Counted from the stretch's first letter, positions 1-6,922 are shown. The stretch is DNA of 20,260 nucleotides from Actinomycetota bacterium (GCA_010024485.1 RGGX01000008.1:1-20260); one strand, 5' to 3'. Numbers and translations: made by a program. The notes: a model not told the origin generated them from the letters alone.

Positions 1-806
1 GGCGCCGGGCCGTCGCCGACGGCGAGCATCCCGTCGTGCATCTCGTGCAGGGTGGCGAGCGACTCGCCCTCCTCGAGTTCGTAGAAGTACTCCGAGTCCT
101 CCGAGCACCAGTGGTCGAACTCGTCGCCCCACGCATCGGAGTTGGGATCGGCGCCGCCGAGGGTGTAGCGCTCGTGGCAGACGACCGAGAGGATCTCGTA
201 GTCGGTGAGCGCGCCCTCGAAGCCGGGCATGGCGCCGCGGGCCCCGGTCACGTGCGGACCACCGGGACGATCGGGGTCGCCGTAGATCTCGACCCCGGCG
301 ACGTTGTACGAACCGGTGCCGTAGAGCACGTAGCGGAGTTGGTCCTCGATGTTCGGGAAGGTCAGCAGCACCTCGCCCTCGGTGAAGGCGTAGCCGACCC
401 CGCCACCACCGCCGCCACCGTGGCAGGCGGCGCAGTTCGAGTAGATCTCAGCGCCCATCGCCAGAGGCCCCGAGGCCTCCTCGGCCTGGGCGGTCACCGA
501 GCGCACGTACATGAACGTCCAGATCGGCAGCAGCGCCAGTGCGGCCATCGCCCAGAAGGGCACCTTGCGGCGGGCGCGGTAGGCGGCGACCACCGGGGAG
601 TCGGGAGCTTTGGCGGGCGGCTCCGCCGGCGCGGCGGCGGCCGTGCGAGCGGCGGGTCCTGTGGCGGCCGGCGCGGCCGGGGCGGCCTCGGCGGGAGTCG
701 TGTCGCCGGTCGTCGCGACCTCGGTGCCCGGGCTGTCGGAGGCACCGCCGGCCGCGGCACGGCGGTCGCGGCTCCTCTTGAGCAGGTGTTCGGGGATCTC
801 GGTCAC
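1..806 (-). CDS. Membrane-anchored monohaem cytochrome c (C-terminus cut by window edge)
   Basis: The visible 268 residues start at a GTG (806-804), with GAGAGG about 7 bases upstream as the ribosome site. In order there is a basic N-terminus beginning TEIPEHLLKR, an Ala/Pro-rich linker to about residue 70, one membrane helix at about 82-98, and a class I cytochrome c domain. That domain has the haem motif CAACH (C125, C128, H129), a Gly run, and a probable distal Met ligand in GAMPGF (M193). An acidic extension with two further Cys follows and runs off the window. The haem domain should lie outside the membrane and carry electrons between the reductase and a terminal oxidase; that role is inferred from the neighbouring bc-type genes. 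The gene is divergent from the bc cluster. The N-terminal motif recurs in the cytochrome b C-terminal subunit at 2872. Confidence 0.85.
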   Translation of the reverse strand, partial: MTEIPEHLLKRSRDRRAAAGGASDSPGTEVATTGDTTPAEAAPAAPAATGPAARTAAAAPAEPPAKAPDSPVVAAYRARRKVPFWAMAALALLPIWTFMYVRSVTAQAEEASGPLAMGAEIYSNCAACHGGGGGGGVGYAFTEGEVLLTFPNIEDQLRYVLYGTGSYNVAGVEIYGDPDRPGGPHVTGARGAMPGFEGALTDYEILSVVCHERYTLGGADPNSDAWGDEFDHWCSEDSEYFYELEEGESLATLHEMHDGMLAVGDGPA

Positions 807-868
807 GCTGGTCCTCTCGACGGGGGTGTCACCCGCGCCGCTCGACCCGGGTTTCGTTCGTCATGTCG

Positions 869-885
869 CGACCCTTCAAGGGTCG
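869..885. promoter_or_regulatory. Perfect 17-base palindrome, candidate operator
   Basis: CGACCCTTCAAGGGTCG is an inverted repeat with 8-base arms around a single central base. It lies 63 bases upstream of the - strand cytochrome c start and just downstream of a possible -10 for that gene, a position typical of a repressor operator. I do not recognise the binding protein. I saw no second copy in the window. Confidence 0.4.
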
Positions 886-986
886 GATTTACACCCCACG
901 ATAGACGGCACAGGCCCGTTCCGGTGAATCCCGTGTCACCTTCTCGGAGGCCGTCGCCGCGGAGGTCGGAGGTTGCGCGAGAGAAC

Positions 987-996
987 TTGTGCACAA
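987..996. promoter_or_regulatory. TTGTGCACAA palindrome, possible protein-binding site
   Basis: This is a perfect 10-base palindrome in the divergent region. The half-site resembles that of redox regulator Rex (TTGTGA...TCACAA) but lacks the spacing of a Rex site, and TTGTGCACA differs by one base from a DnaA box. It is short enough to be chance. Confidence 0.2.
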
Positions 997-1225
997 CCCA
1001 ACACGCCCCCCGGGGTGTGCTGGCAGACTGGAGAGGACCGACATACGACAGAGGTCTCAGGACGACCTCCCGACAGGTCGCTCCGCTCGCCGAACCGACG
1101 GTGACGGAATGGCTGTGTCGGGGTGTCCCCTGACTACAGTTGACCCGGAACGGATGGTCCGGTTCTCCGGCCTCCCACCCCCGAACAGACACGACACGAG
1201 ACATCGAAAGGCAGCGCGACGAGCC

Positions 1226-1708
1226 ATGTTCGCCTTCAACTGGAACGTCCTGGAGTGGCCCGGGATGAACACCGCGTTCCTCGTGTCGTTCATCGCGTCG
1301 AACATCCTCGCCTTCGCCGTCATCCCGTACGGCAAGCGTCGCCCTCTTGGAACCCCGATGTCGTGGGGCGAGGCGATGCTCGGCTCGACCTACGTCTTCG
1401 GCGTGATGTTCCTCGCCTTCGGCATCGTCCCCCACCAGTGGATCGACCACGCCGACAAGGACCTCGGCTGGGATCGCACGAAGATCATCTACGGCCCCGG
1501 CGGAATCCTGAAGCCGCAGGCGCTCGACGGGTGGTTCCCCTTCACCCTGCAGTACGAGGCGATCCGGGACATCGTCGTGGTCGTTCTGCACGCCTACTAC
1601 TTCGGTCTCATCATCTTCCTCTGGTCGTACTGGCAGAAGCGCGGTCAGAACGTGAGCACCGAACTCGACACCAGCACCTACGGACGTCCACTGGTGAAGA
1701 AGGCCTGA
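1226..1708 (+). CDS. Unknown three-helix membrane protein at the head of the bc cluster
   Basis: I do not recognise this 160-residue family. The start is the ATG at 1226; the ribosome site is poor (GAAAGG about 14 bases upstream). Three membrane helices are visible at about residues 14-34, 49-68 and 115-137. Lys/Arg residues after the first (37-39) and third helices suggest the N-terminus is outside and the C-terminus in the cytoplasm. The loop between helices 2 and 3 would then be outside and contains HQWIDH (H70, H75), which could bind metal or haem, though that is speculation. The stop is one base from the ferredoxin start, so the two are co-translated. Being first in a bc-type operon suggests a supernumerary subunit or assembly factor. 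Confidence 0.7.
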   Translation: MFAFNWNVLEWPGMNTAFLVSFIASNILAFAVIPYGKRRPLGTPMSWGEAMLGSTYVFGVMFLAFGIVPHQWIDHADKDLGWDRTKIIYGPGGILKPQALDGWFPFTLQYEAIRDIVVVVLHAYYFGLIIFLWSYWQKRGQNVSTELDTSTYGRPLVKKA

Positions 1709-1709
1709 C

Positions 1710-2123
1710 ATGGCGAGAACCGACGCCAACCCCCCGATGATGCCGTTCACCGACGAGTACACGCTCGTCGAGGTCGACGCGGACTACCTGACCAAGGCCG
1801 TCAAGCCGAAGCAGTTCATCCACATCGATCAGACCGAGTGCATCATGTGCGAGGGGTGCGTCGACATCTGCCCTTGGAAGTGCATCCACATGGTGCAACC
1901 CGAGGCGATCGTCGAGGCGGAGGGAACCGAGCGGCCCGGCGACGACCCCTCCGACAACGTCGTGTTCATCATCGACGACGACATCTGCACCCGCTGCGCC
2001 CTGTGCGTCGACCGCTGCCCGACCGGGGTCATCATCCTCGGCAAGGCCGGCCCCGCGACCTCGGCCGGCGACTCCCACACCCGAACCAACAACCATGGCT
2101 ATGCCTACGGCATGCGGCTCTGA
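1710..2123 (+). CDS. 8Fe ferredoxin (two [4Fe-4S] clusters) within the bc cluster
   Basis: This 137-residue soluble protein has two full cluster motifs, CxxCxxCxxxCP, at C44-C47-C50-C54 and C93-C96-C99-C103, the pattern of a bacterial-type 2[4Fe-4S] ferredoxin. There is an extra Cys at 58, an acidic insert of about 20 residues between the clusters, and a 25-residue tail rich in Ser, Thr and Asn. No signal peptide or membrane helix is seen, so it should act in the cytoplasm. The start is the ATG at 1710, with AAGAAGG at 1697-1703. Lying between a membrane protein and cytochrome b, it may hand electrons to or take them from the quinone-reactive complex. That is inference; it could also be a free ferredoxin serving other enzymes. 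Confidence 0.85.
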   Translation: MARTDANPPMMPFTDEYTLVEVDADYLTKAVKPKQFIHIDQTECIMCEGCVDICPWKCIHMVQPEAIVEAEGTERPGDDPSDNVVFIIDDDICTRCALCVDRCPTGVIILGKAGPATSAGDSHTRTNNHGYAYGMRL

Positions 2124-2164
2124 CACCATCCGGAACGACACCTTGACCACGGACGTGAACTGAC

Positions 2165-2875
2165 ATGGCAAAGATCATCGACGAGACCCCCCGACCCACC
2201 GCCAAGGAACGCCTCCAACAGACGGTCGACTCCGTCCAGGGCAGCCAGGTGTGGGCCAGCATCTTCCGGCCCGGCTCGATCTTCCGGAAGGGCTACACCG
2301 ACAGCCCGCGCAACCGGAGCTACGTGATCATGAACTCGGTGCTGTACCACCTGCACCCGGTCAAGGTGAAGCGTCACGCGGTGAAGGTGAGCTACACGCT
2401 CTGCCTCGGTGGGCTGAGCTTCTTCCTGTTCATCCTGCTCACCGTCACCGGCATCTTCCTGATGTTCTTCTACCGGCCCGAGGCGACCGCGGCCTGGGAC
2501 GACATCTCGAACCTCCAGACCTCGGTGACCTTCGGCCTACTGGTCAGGAACATGCACCGATGGGGAGCGCACCTGATGGTGTTGACCGTGTTCCTCCACA
2601 TGGCCCGCGTCTTCTACCACGGCGCCTACAAACCCCCTCGGGAGTTCAACTGGGTGATCGGCGTGATCCTGCTCACGCTCACCCTGCTGCTGTCGTTCAC
2701 CGGCTACCTGCTGCCCTGGGACCAGCTGGCCCTCTGGGCTGTGGCGGTGGGTACCAACATGATGGGGTACACACCGGTGTTCGCATCATCGTCATCTTCA
2801 TGGCGATCCACTTCTGGCGCGTCCGCAAGGACGGCGGCATCAGCGGACCGCTGTGATCGGAGGCTGACCGAATGA
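2165..2875 (+). CDS. petB: Cytochrome b N-terminal half (b6-like), 3' part broken by a frame-shifting deletion
   Basis: This is the haem-b subunit of the menaquinol-oxidising bc-type complex. A cytoplasmic N-terminus of about 75 residues is followed by helices at about 77-103 and 130-150; helix B carries the haem ligands H131 and H145, 14 apart. The PWDQ loop (about residue 184) is also typical. The family pattern holds to TNMMGYTPVF (near 2780) and then becomes Ser-rich nonsense. In the next frame IIVIFMAIHFWRVRKDGG resumes and stops properly at 2854-2856. About 40-45 residues, including the first of the two helix-D His ligands, appear missing; the loss must be 3n+1 bases. As written the frame runs on to 2875 and overlaps the next start. 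The size estimate comes from family memory. A protein made from this would not bind both haems. Confidence 0.85.
   Translation: MAKIIDETPRPTAKERLQQTVDSVQGSQVWASIFRPGSIFRKGYTDSPRNRSYVIMNSVLYHLHPVKVKRHAVKVSYTLCLGGLSFFLFILLTVTGIFLMFFYRPEATAAWDDISNLQTSVTFGLLVRNMHRWGAHLMVLTVFLHMARVFYHGAYKPPREFNWVIGVILLTLTLLLSFTGYLLPWDQLALWAVAVGTNMMGYTPVFASSSSSWRSTSGASARTAASADRCDRRLTE
2778..2788. other. Deletion junction inside cytochrome b
   Basis: Left of this point the conserved cytochrome b frame is that of codons starting at 2165; right of it the conserved frame is that ending at the stop 2854-2856. The sequence between the end of helix C and the second half of helix D is absent. No target duplication, inserted element or N-run is present. 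It may be an assembly join or a real deletion. Confidence 0.75.
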
Positions 2876-3642
2876 CCGAGATCCCAGAACACCTGCTCAA
2901 GCGCGCTCAGGCCGCTCGCGAGAAGGCGGCCGGCGAGGCCGCCCAACCGGCTGCCGAGGCCGATTCTCCGGCCGAGGCCGACTCGCGCATCCCGGCGCAC
3001 CTGCTCGAGCGTTCCAAGGCCGCCCGCACCAAGGCCGCCGGCGACGAGCCCGAGTCGGGTGGCGGCGTCGCCGTCGCCGACAAGGTGGCCGCCGCGGTCG
3101 CGACACCGGCCGCCGGTGGTGGCGTGCCGGTCGGCGCCGGCCCCGGTGGTCACACGCAGCGCCTGCTGACCGTGGTCAAGTCCGGTTCGATCCAGGAGGT
3201 CAAGGCTCAGCCGGTCGACAAGGTGCACACCTGGCCGCACCTGCTCGCCGCCGAGTTCGTCGCCTCGCTCGCCTGCCTGGTGTTCACCTTCCTCTTCTCC
3301 ATCTGGGTGAACGCCCCGCTGCTCCAGCTGGCCAACAACAACCAGACCCCGAACCCGTCGAAGGCCCCCTGGTACTTCCTCGGCCTCCAGGAACTCCTCA
3401 CGATGTTCCATCCGATGGTCGCTGGCGTGACCATCCCCGGGGTCGGCATCATCCTGCTGATCTTCGCCCCCTACATCGACAAGAACCCCTCGAACAAGCC
3501 GGAGGACCGCAAGTTCGCGACCTCCCTCATGACCGTGCACCTCATGTTCTGGGCGGTGCTCGTCATGATCGGTTCGTTCTTCCGGGGGCCGGGATTCAAC
3601 TTCACGCTGCCCTGGCGTGACGGACTGTTCTTCGAGCTCTGA
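2872..3642 (+). CDS. petD: Cytochrome b C-terminal half (subunit IV-like) with duplicated N-terminal motif
   Basis: This 256-residue subunit completes the split cytochrome b and forms part of the quinol oxidation site. The ATG at 2872 has GGAGG at 2859-2863. Membrane helices lie at about 126-148, 186-204 and 219-239. The loop with P166-W167-Y168 (APWYFLGLQE) is the equivalent of the PEWY quinol-site motif, in the form seen in menaquinol-type complexes. The first 120 residues are an extension not needed by the core family: the motif IPEHLLKR at 4-11, a close copy IPAHLLERSKAAR at 40-52, then Ala/Gly-rich low-complexity sequence. It should be on the cytoplasmic side. The motif also starts the divergent cytochrome c at 806. 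Confidence 0.9.
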   Translation: MTEIPEHLLKRAQAAREKAAGEAAQPAAEADSPAEADSRIPAHLLERSKAARTKAAGDEPESGGGVAVADKVAAAVATPAAGGGVPVGAGPGGHTQRLLTVVKSGSIQEVKAQPVDKVHTWPHLLAAEFVASLACLVFTFLFSIWVNAPLLQLANNNQTPNPSKAPWYFLGLQELLTMFHPMVAGVTIPGVGIILLIFAPYIDKNPSNKPEDRKFATSLMTVHLMFWAVLVMIGSFFRGPGFNFTLPWRDGLFFEL

Positions 3643-3661
3643 GGACGAGGAGATAACGGGA

Positions 3662-4528
3662 ATGAGCGCAACCTCAGTCATCATCATCGCGGTCGTCGCC
3701 GTCGTGGTGCTCGGCGGAGCGGCCTTCGCCTCGCTCGCTCGCCGCTCCGATGTCCGCGGCGCCGGAGCCCTGAGCGACGAGACCGTCGCCCGCGACCGGG
3801 CCGCTCGCAAACAGCGCGAGACGGCGGAGGCCGGGCCGACGGCGGCCTCGGTCGAGGCCGAGGGTGTGGTGGCTCGCGCCGGAACCGCGGTGGCCGTCGC
3901 CGAGGATCGCACGCCGGCCCCCTTCGTGCCCGCTGACCCGGAGGCCATCGGGGTCAGCCGTCGGCAGTTCTTCAACCGGGCGACGATCTCGCTCATGAGC
4001 GCGGGGATCGGGGCCTTCGCCGCCGCCTCGTTCGTCGCCTTCCTCTGGCCGACGAAGACCGGTGGGTTCGGCGGCAAGGTGTCCATCGGCCGATATGACG
4101 ACGTGATCAGCGGTATCCGGGCGGGACGCGGTTTCTTCTACGCCCCGGAGGCCCGCGCCTGGGTCACCGAGTACCCGGTCGACGTGGTGCCCAAGGCCGA
4201 GGGCATCTACAAGGAGGCCCTCATGCCGGGACTCCAACGCGGGCTGATCGCCTCGTACCAGAAGTGCCCGCACCTCGGCTGTCGCGTTCCGGAGTGCTCG
4301 TCGAGCCAGTGGTTCGAGTGTGGTTGCCACGGCTCGATGTACAACCGCGTCGGCGAGAAGAAGGGCGGTCCGGCTCCCCGCGGTCTGGACCACTTCCCCC
4401 TCGAGTTCGCCGCCTCAGGAGAGGTGTTCGTCGATACCGGAACCATCGTCCAGGGTGTCCCGATCGGTGTGAACACCACCGGTCAGGAGGCCGAGGGACC
4501 TCACTGTGTGGGAGCGAGTGATCACTGA
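3662..4528 (+). CDS. qcrA: Rieske [2Fe-2S] protein of the bc-type complex
   Basis: This 288-residue protein carries electrons from menaquinol to cytochrome c. The ATG at 3662 is preferred because GAGGAG lies about 10 bases upstream; an in-frame start at 3617 would fall inside the previous gene. A first membrane helix (about 3-23) is followed by a charged, Ala-rich cytoplasmic stretch, then a twin-arginine sequence SRRQFF (R100-R101) before a second helix (about 109-127). This fits Tat-dependent export of the folded cluster domain, as known for actinobacterial Rieske proteins. The cluster ligands are C202 and H204 in CPHLGC and C220 and H223 in CGCHGS, with C207-C222 as the usual disulfide. 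It overlaps the next gene by one base (TGATG). Confidence 0.95.
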   Translation: MSATSVIIIAVVAVVVLGGAAFASLARRSDVRGAGALSDETVARDRAARKQRETAEAGPTAASVEAEGVVARAGTAVAVAEDRTPAPFVPADPEAIGVSRRQFFNRATISLMSAGIGAFAAASFVAFLWPTKTGGFGGKVSIGRYDDVISGIRAGRGFFYAPEARAWVTEYPVDVVPKAEGIYKEALMPGLQRGLIASYQKCPHLGCRVPECSSSQWFECGCHGSMYNRVGEKKGGPAPRGLDHFPLEFAASGEVFVDTGTIVQGVPIGVNTTGQEAEGPHCVGASDH

Positions 4529-5589
4529 TGTTGGCACTGTCCACCACGAACATCGCCTGGCTCCTGCTCCTGGTCGTCACGACTGGGTTCATCGTCTACG
4601 CGGTCCTCAACATCCGACAGTCCCGAGCGGAGCTCGGCTCCGAGATCGAGCTGGCTCCGAACCGCAAGGAGTACTACGACGACGAGACCCTCGAGGGCAG
4701 TCGACTCGAGCGTGTCCAGCTGCTCGGGGTGCTTCTCCTCGTCGTGGTCGTGATCGGCCTTCCGGTCTACTGGATCCTCGAGCCGGGTCGTCAGGCCGGG
4801 GCCGTCGAGGCGAAGGAGGAGATCTTCACCGAGTGGGGACGCCGGCTGTTCGCCCCCACCGCTGAGGGCGGATTCAACTGCGCCGGCTGTCACGGTGGAT
4901 ACGCCGGTGGCGGTGGCGAGGCGGCCTGGAACGTCACCGATCCGAAGACCGGCGAGGTCCAGGCGGTCAACTGGAAGGCCCCCGCCCTCGACACGATCTT
5001 CTACCGATTCGACGAGGACGAGGTCCGCTTCATCCTCGTCTACGGCCGACCGTTCTCCCCGATGAGCCCGTGGGGCCTCGAGGGTGGAGGTCCCATGAAC
5101 GACCAGCAGATCGACACGCTCATCTCCTACCTCTGGTCGATCCAGGTGGAGCGTGAGGACTGCGGTGTCGGCGAGGACGACGCCCGCAGCTGCCCGTCGG
5201 GGCACCTTCCCTCGGACATGCAGGGGGACATCGAGACCCGTGCTCGCCAGTTGGTGGCCGACGGGACGTACGCGTCCTACGGAGAGGCGCTCTTCAACCT
5301 CGACCTCGGCAGCGGTGCGTACAGTTGCGCGCGATGCCACACGCCCGGTTGGAGCTGGGGTGAGCCGGGGGTGACCGGTCAGGGTGGTTTCGGCTGGAAC
5401 CTCACCGGCGGCAAGGCGAACACCGTGTTCCCCAACGAGGATGACATGATCGACTTCATCAGGAACGGCTCGGTCTACGGCGCCAAGTACGGCGTGCAGG
5501 GGCAGGGGAGCGGCCGGATGCCCGGCTTCGGAGCCATGTTGACCGACGAGCAGCTCACCGCCGTCGTCGAATACGTGCGGGGGTTGTGA
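4528..5589 (+). CDS. Dihaem cytochrome c subunit of the bc-type complex
   Basis: This 353-residue protein has two N-terminal membrane helices (about 9-27 and 63-84) joined by an acidic loop, then two cytochrome c domains outside. Haem motifs are CAGCH (C118, C121, H122) and CARCH (C267, C270, H271); GRMPGF near residue 330 probably gives the axial Met of the second haem. It takes the place of cytochrome c1 or f, as the dihaem cytochromes of actinobacterial and heliobacterial complexes do, and would accept electrons from the Rieske cluster. Unlike QcrC it lies downstream of the Rieske and b genes, and the helices are N-terminal. Start and stop overlap its neighbours by one base on each side. 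Confidence 0.9.
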   Translation: MLALSTTNIAWLLLLVVTTGFIVYAVLNIRQSRAELGSEIELAPNRKEYYDDETLEGSRLERVQLLGVLLLVVVVIGLPVYWILEPGRQAGAVEAKEEIFTEWGRRLFAPTAEGGFNCAGCHGGYAGGGGEAAWNVTDPKTGEVQAVNWKAPALDTIFYRFDEDEVRFILVYGRPFSPMSPWGLEGGGPMNDQQIDTLISYLWSIQVEREDCGVGEDDARSCPSGHLPSDMQGDIETRARQLVADGTYASYGEALFNLDLGSGAYSCARCHTPGWSWGEPGVTGQGGFGWNLTGGKANTVFPNEDDMIDFIRNGSVYGAKYGVQGQGSGRMPGFGAMLTDEQLTAVVEYVRGL

Positions 5590-6416
5590 TGCTCTCGATG
5601 CTGCTTGCCGTCAACTGGGAACCAGAACTCCGCGGTCTCCTGACCGTCGTCCTCGGCCTCATCGCGTTCATGGGGTCGGTGTACCTAATCCTCGGTACCA
5701 ACCTGGGCGCTCGTCTCGGGTTCCTGGTCGCGCTCACCGGACTCGCCGGATGGATGGCGCTCATGGGAGCCATCTGGTGGATCTACGGCATCGGCCTGAA
5801 GGGTGAGGACCCCTCCTGGCATCAGGTCCCGGGTCGGACGGTGATCCAGGACCCGAAGGGCCTGTATCAGGCGGGCGTGTTCGAGCAGCGCCTGACGGTC
5901 AACCCGGATGCCCCGCTCGATGTGGTGGCCGACGGCATCGTCGACCAGTTCGTCGACGAGGGGTGGTCGGTCGTTCCCGACACCGACCCGGCATTCGGTC
6001 AGGCCGAGTCCGCGGCCACGGTCTTCCTCGAGGAGGAGGGAGCCTTCGCTCCCGGTGAGTTCGACGTCACCCATGTCTACGAGATCGGCGGCGAGGCCTA
6101 CCCGAAGATCTTCGGCCTCGACGCGCTCGACCAGGTCGCCTTCTTCCACAAGCCGTACTACACGGTGGTCGAGGTGGCGCCGTACGTCCCCCTCCGAGAC
6201 GAGCCTGGGCGCGCCCCCTCCAAGCCGGAGATCGACACGAGCCGGGAACGTCAATACGTCTACATGATCCGCGACCTCGGGTCGCGGCGTGAACCCGCGG
6301 CGCTCATCACCATCGGTTCGACGATCGTGTTCCTCGCCCTGTGCTGGATGTTGCACCGTCGCGACCGCTTCGTGGCCGAGAACCTCGAACGGAAGGCGAT
6401 CGCCACGTCGGCGTGA
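5589..6416 (+). CDS. Unknown membrane protein between the bc and nuo clusters
   Basis: I do not recognise this 275-residue family. The ATG at 5589 overlaps the previous stop (TGATG); a GTG one codon earlier is possible. Two helices near the N-terminus (about 13-36 and 42-67) and one near the C-terminus (about 237-257) frame a soluble domain of about 165 residues, acidic and without Cys, ending in a short basic tail. With helix hairpins arranged this way the domain is likely outside, but topology is uncertain. No cofactor motif is seen. Tight packing between the dihaem cytochrome and nuoA suggests a structural or assembly role in the reductase, or a contact between it and complex I. That role is inference. 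Confidence 0.65.
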   Translation: MLSMLLAVNWEPELRGLLTVVLGLIAFMGSVYLILGTNLGARLGFLVALTGLAGWMALMGAIWWIYGIGLKGEDPSWHQVPGRTVIQDPKGLYQAGVFEQRLTVNPDAPLDVVADGIVDQFVDEGWSVVPDTDPAFGQAESAATVFLEEEGAFAPGEFDVTHVYEIGGEAYPKIFGLDALDQVAFFHKPYYTVVEVAPYVPLRDEPGRAPSKPEIDTSRERQYVYMIRDLGSRREPAALITIGSTIVFLALCWMLHRRDRFVAENLERKAIATSA

Positions 6417-6424
6417 TCTCGGCG

Positions 6425-6910
6425 ATGTCCCAGTACCTCCCCATCGTCGTACTGCTCATCCTGGCGACGCTCTTCGGAGCGTTGAGCTTCGTCGCATCCC
6501 GACTCCTGGCCCCGCGCCGTCCGTCGATCGCCAAGGAGGCCCCGTACGAGTGCGGCATCGTGCCGAGCCGCGAGCCTCCTGAGCGCTTCCCGGTGAGCTT
6601 CTACATCGTCGCGATGCTGTTCATCATGTTCGACATCGAGATCATCTTCCTCTACCCCTACGCGGTGGAGCGTGGCACGCTCGGCGCCTTCGGGTTCTGG
6701 GCGATCCTCGGTTTCTCCGTCGTGTTCTTCCTGACGTTCGTCTATGAGGTGGCCCGCGGCGGTCTCGACTGGGGTCCGTTGCAGCGCTACCGCGACCTCT
6801 CGGTCGACGCGGCGATGGTGTCCGCCTCCCGTGACTCGACATCGACGGTCCGGCGCGTCGGCCTCGACGGCCGCGAGCCGACCGGCAGCGGATCGGGGGA
6901 GGCCGCCTAG
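6425..6910 (+). CDS. nuoA: NADH-quinone oxidoreductase subunit A
   Basis: This small membrane subunit of complex I lies near the quinone tunnel. It has 161 residues and three helices (about 5-28, 59-80 and 88-108). Conserved features are YECG (Y41-C43), on the loop that closes over the quinone cavity, and FDIEIIFLYPYA in helix 2. A GTG at 6413 overlapping the previous stop would add four residues and is an equally possible start; neither has a strong ribosome site. After the last helix there is a polar tail of about 50 residues, longer than in most NuoA. It begins the nuo part of the operon, only a few bases from the preceding gene. Confidence 0.95.
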   Translation: MSQYLPIVVLLILATLFGALSFVASRLLAPRRPSIAKEAPYECGIVPSREPPERFPVSFYIVAMLFIMFDIEIIFLYPYAVERGTLGAFGFWAILGFSVVFFLTFVYEVARGGLDWGPLQRYRDLSVDAAMVSASRDSTSTVRRVGLDGREPTGSGSGEAA

Positions 6911-6922
6911 GCGGCAGTGATC

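Larger units (their letters stand above)
807..1225. promoter_or_regulatory. Divergent intergenic control region
   Basis: These 419 bases separate the - strand cytochrome c from the + strand respiratory operon and hold no convincing gene. Promoters for both directions must lie here or inside flanking genes. Weak candidates only: for the - strand, a TATCGT-like -10 at about 899-904 just upstream of the palindrome at 869-885; for the + strand, CTGGCA (1020-1025) with TACGAC (1044-1049) at 18-base spacing. A GC-rich stem (1002-1009 with 1012-1019, one G-T wobble) has no T-run, so it is not a good terminator. Neither promoter is certain. Confidence 0.5.

Noticed and set aside
987..996. Rex operator at TTGTGCACAA
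   Set aside because: Known Rex sites have half-sites separated to give about 18 bases in total; here they abut, so the match is only partial.
1002..1019. Rho-independent terminator
   Set aside because: The stem has a two-base loop, a wobble pair and no T-run after it on either strand.
36..1133. Open frame on the + strand across the divergent cytochrome c and intergenic region
   Set aside because: It runs antisense to a cytochrome c with a clear CAACH motif, and its product is Gly/Arg-rich without a fold.
1140..1168. Promoter with TTGACC as -35
   Set aside because: No TAnnnT-like -10 occurs at 16-18 bases downstream.
2760..2800. Programmed ribosomal frameshift in cytochrome b
   Set aside because: There is no slippery run, and a one-base slip would still leave out about 40 conserved residues including a haem ligand.
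2704..4086. Long open frame on the - strand opposite subunit IV and Rieske (460 codons)
   Set aside because: Shadow of high-GC coding sequence on the other strand; low-complexity product and no ribosome site worth noting.
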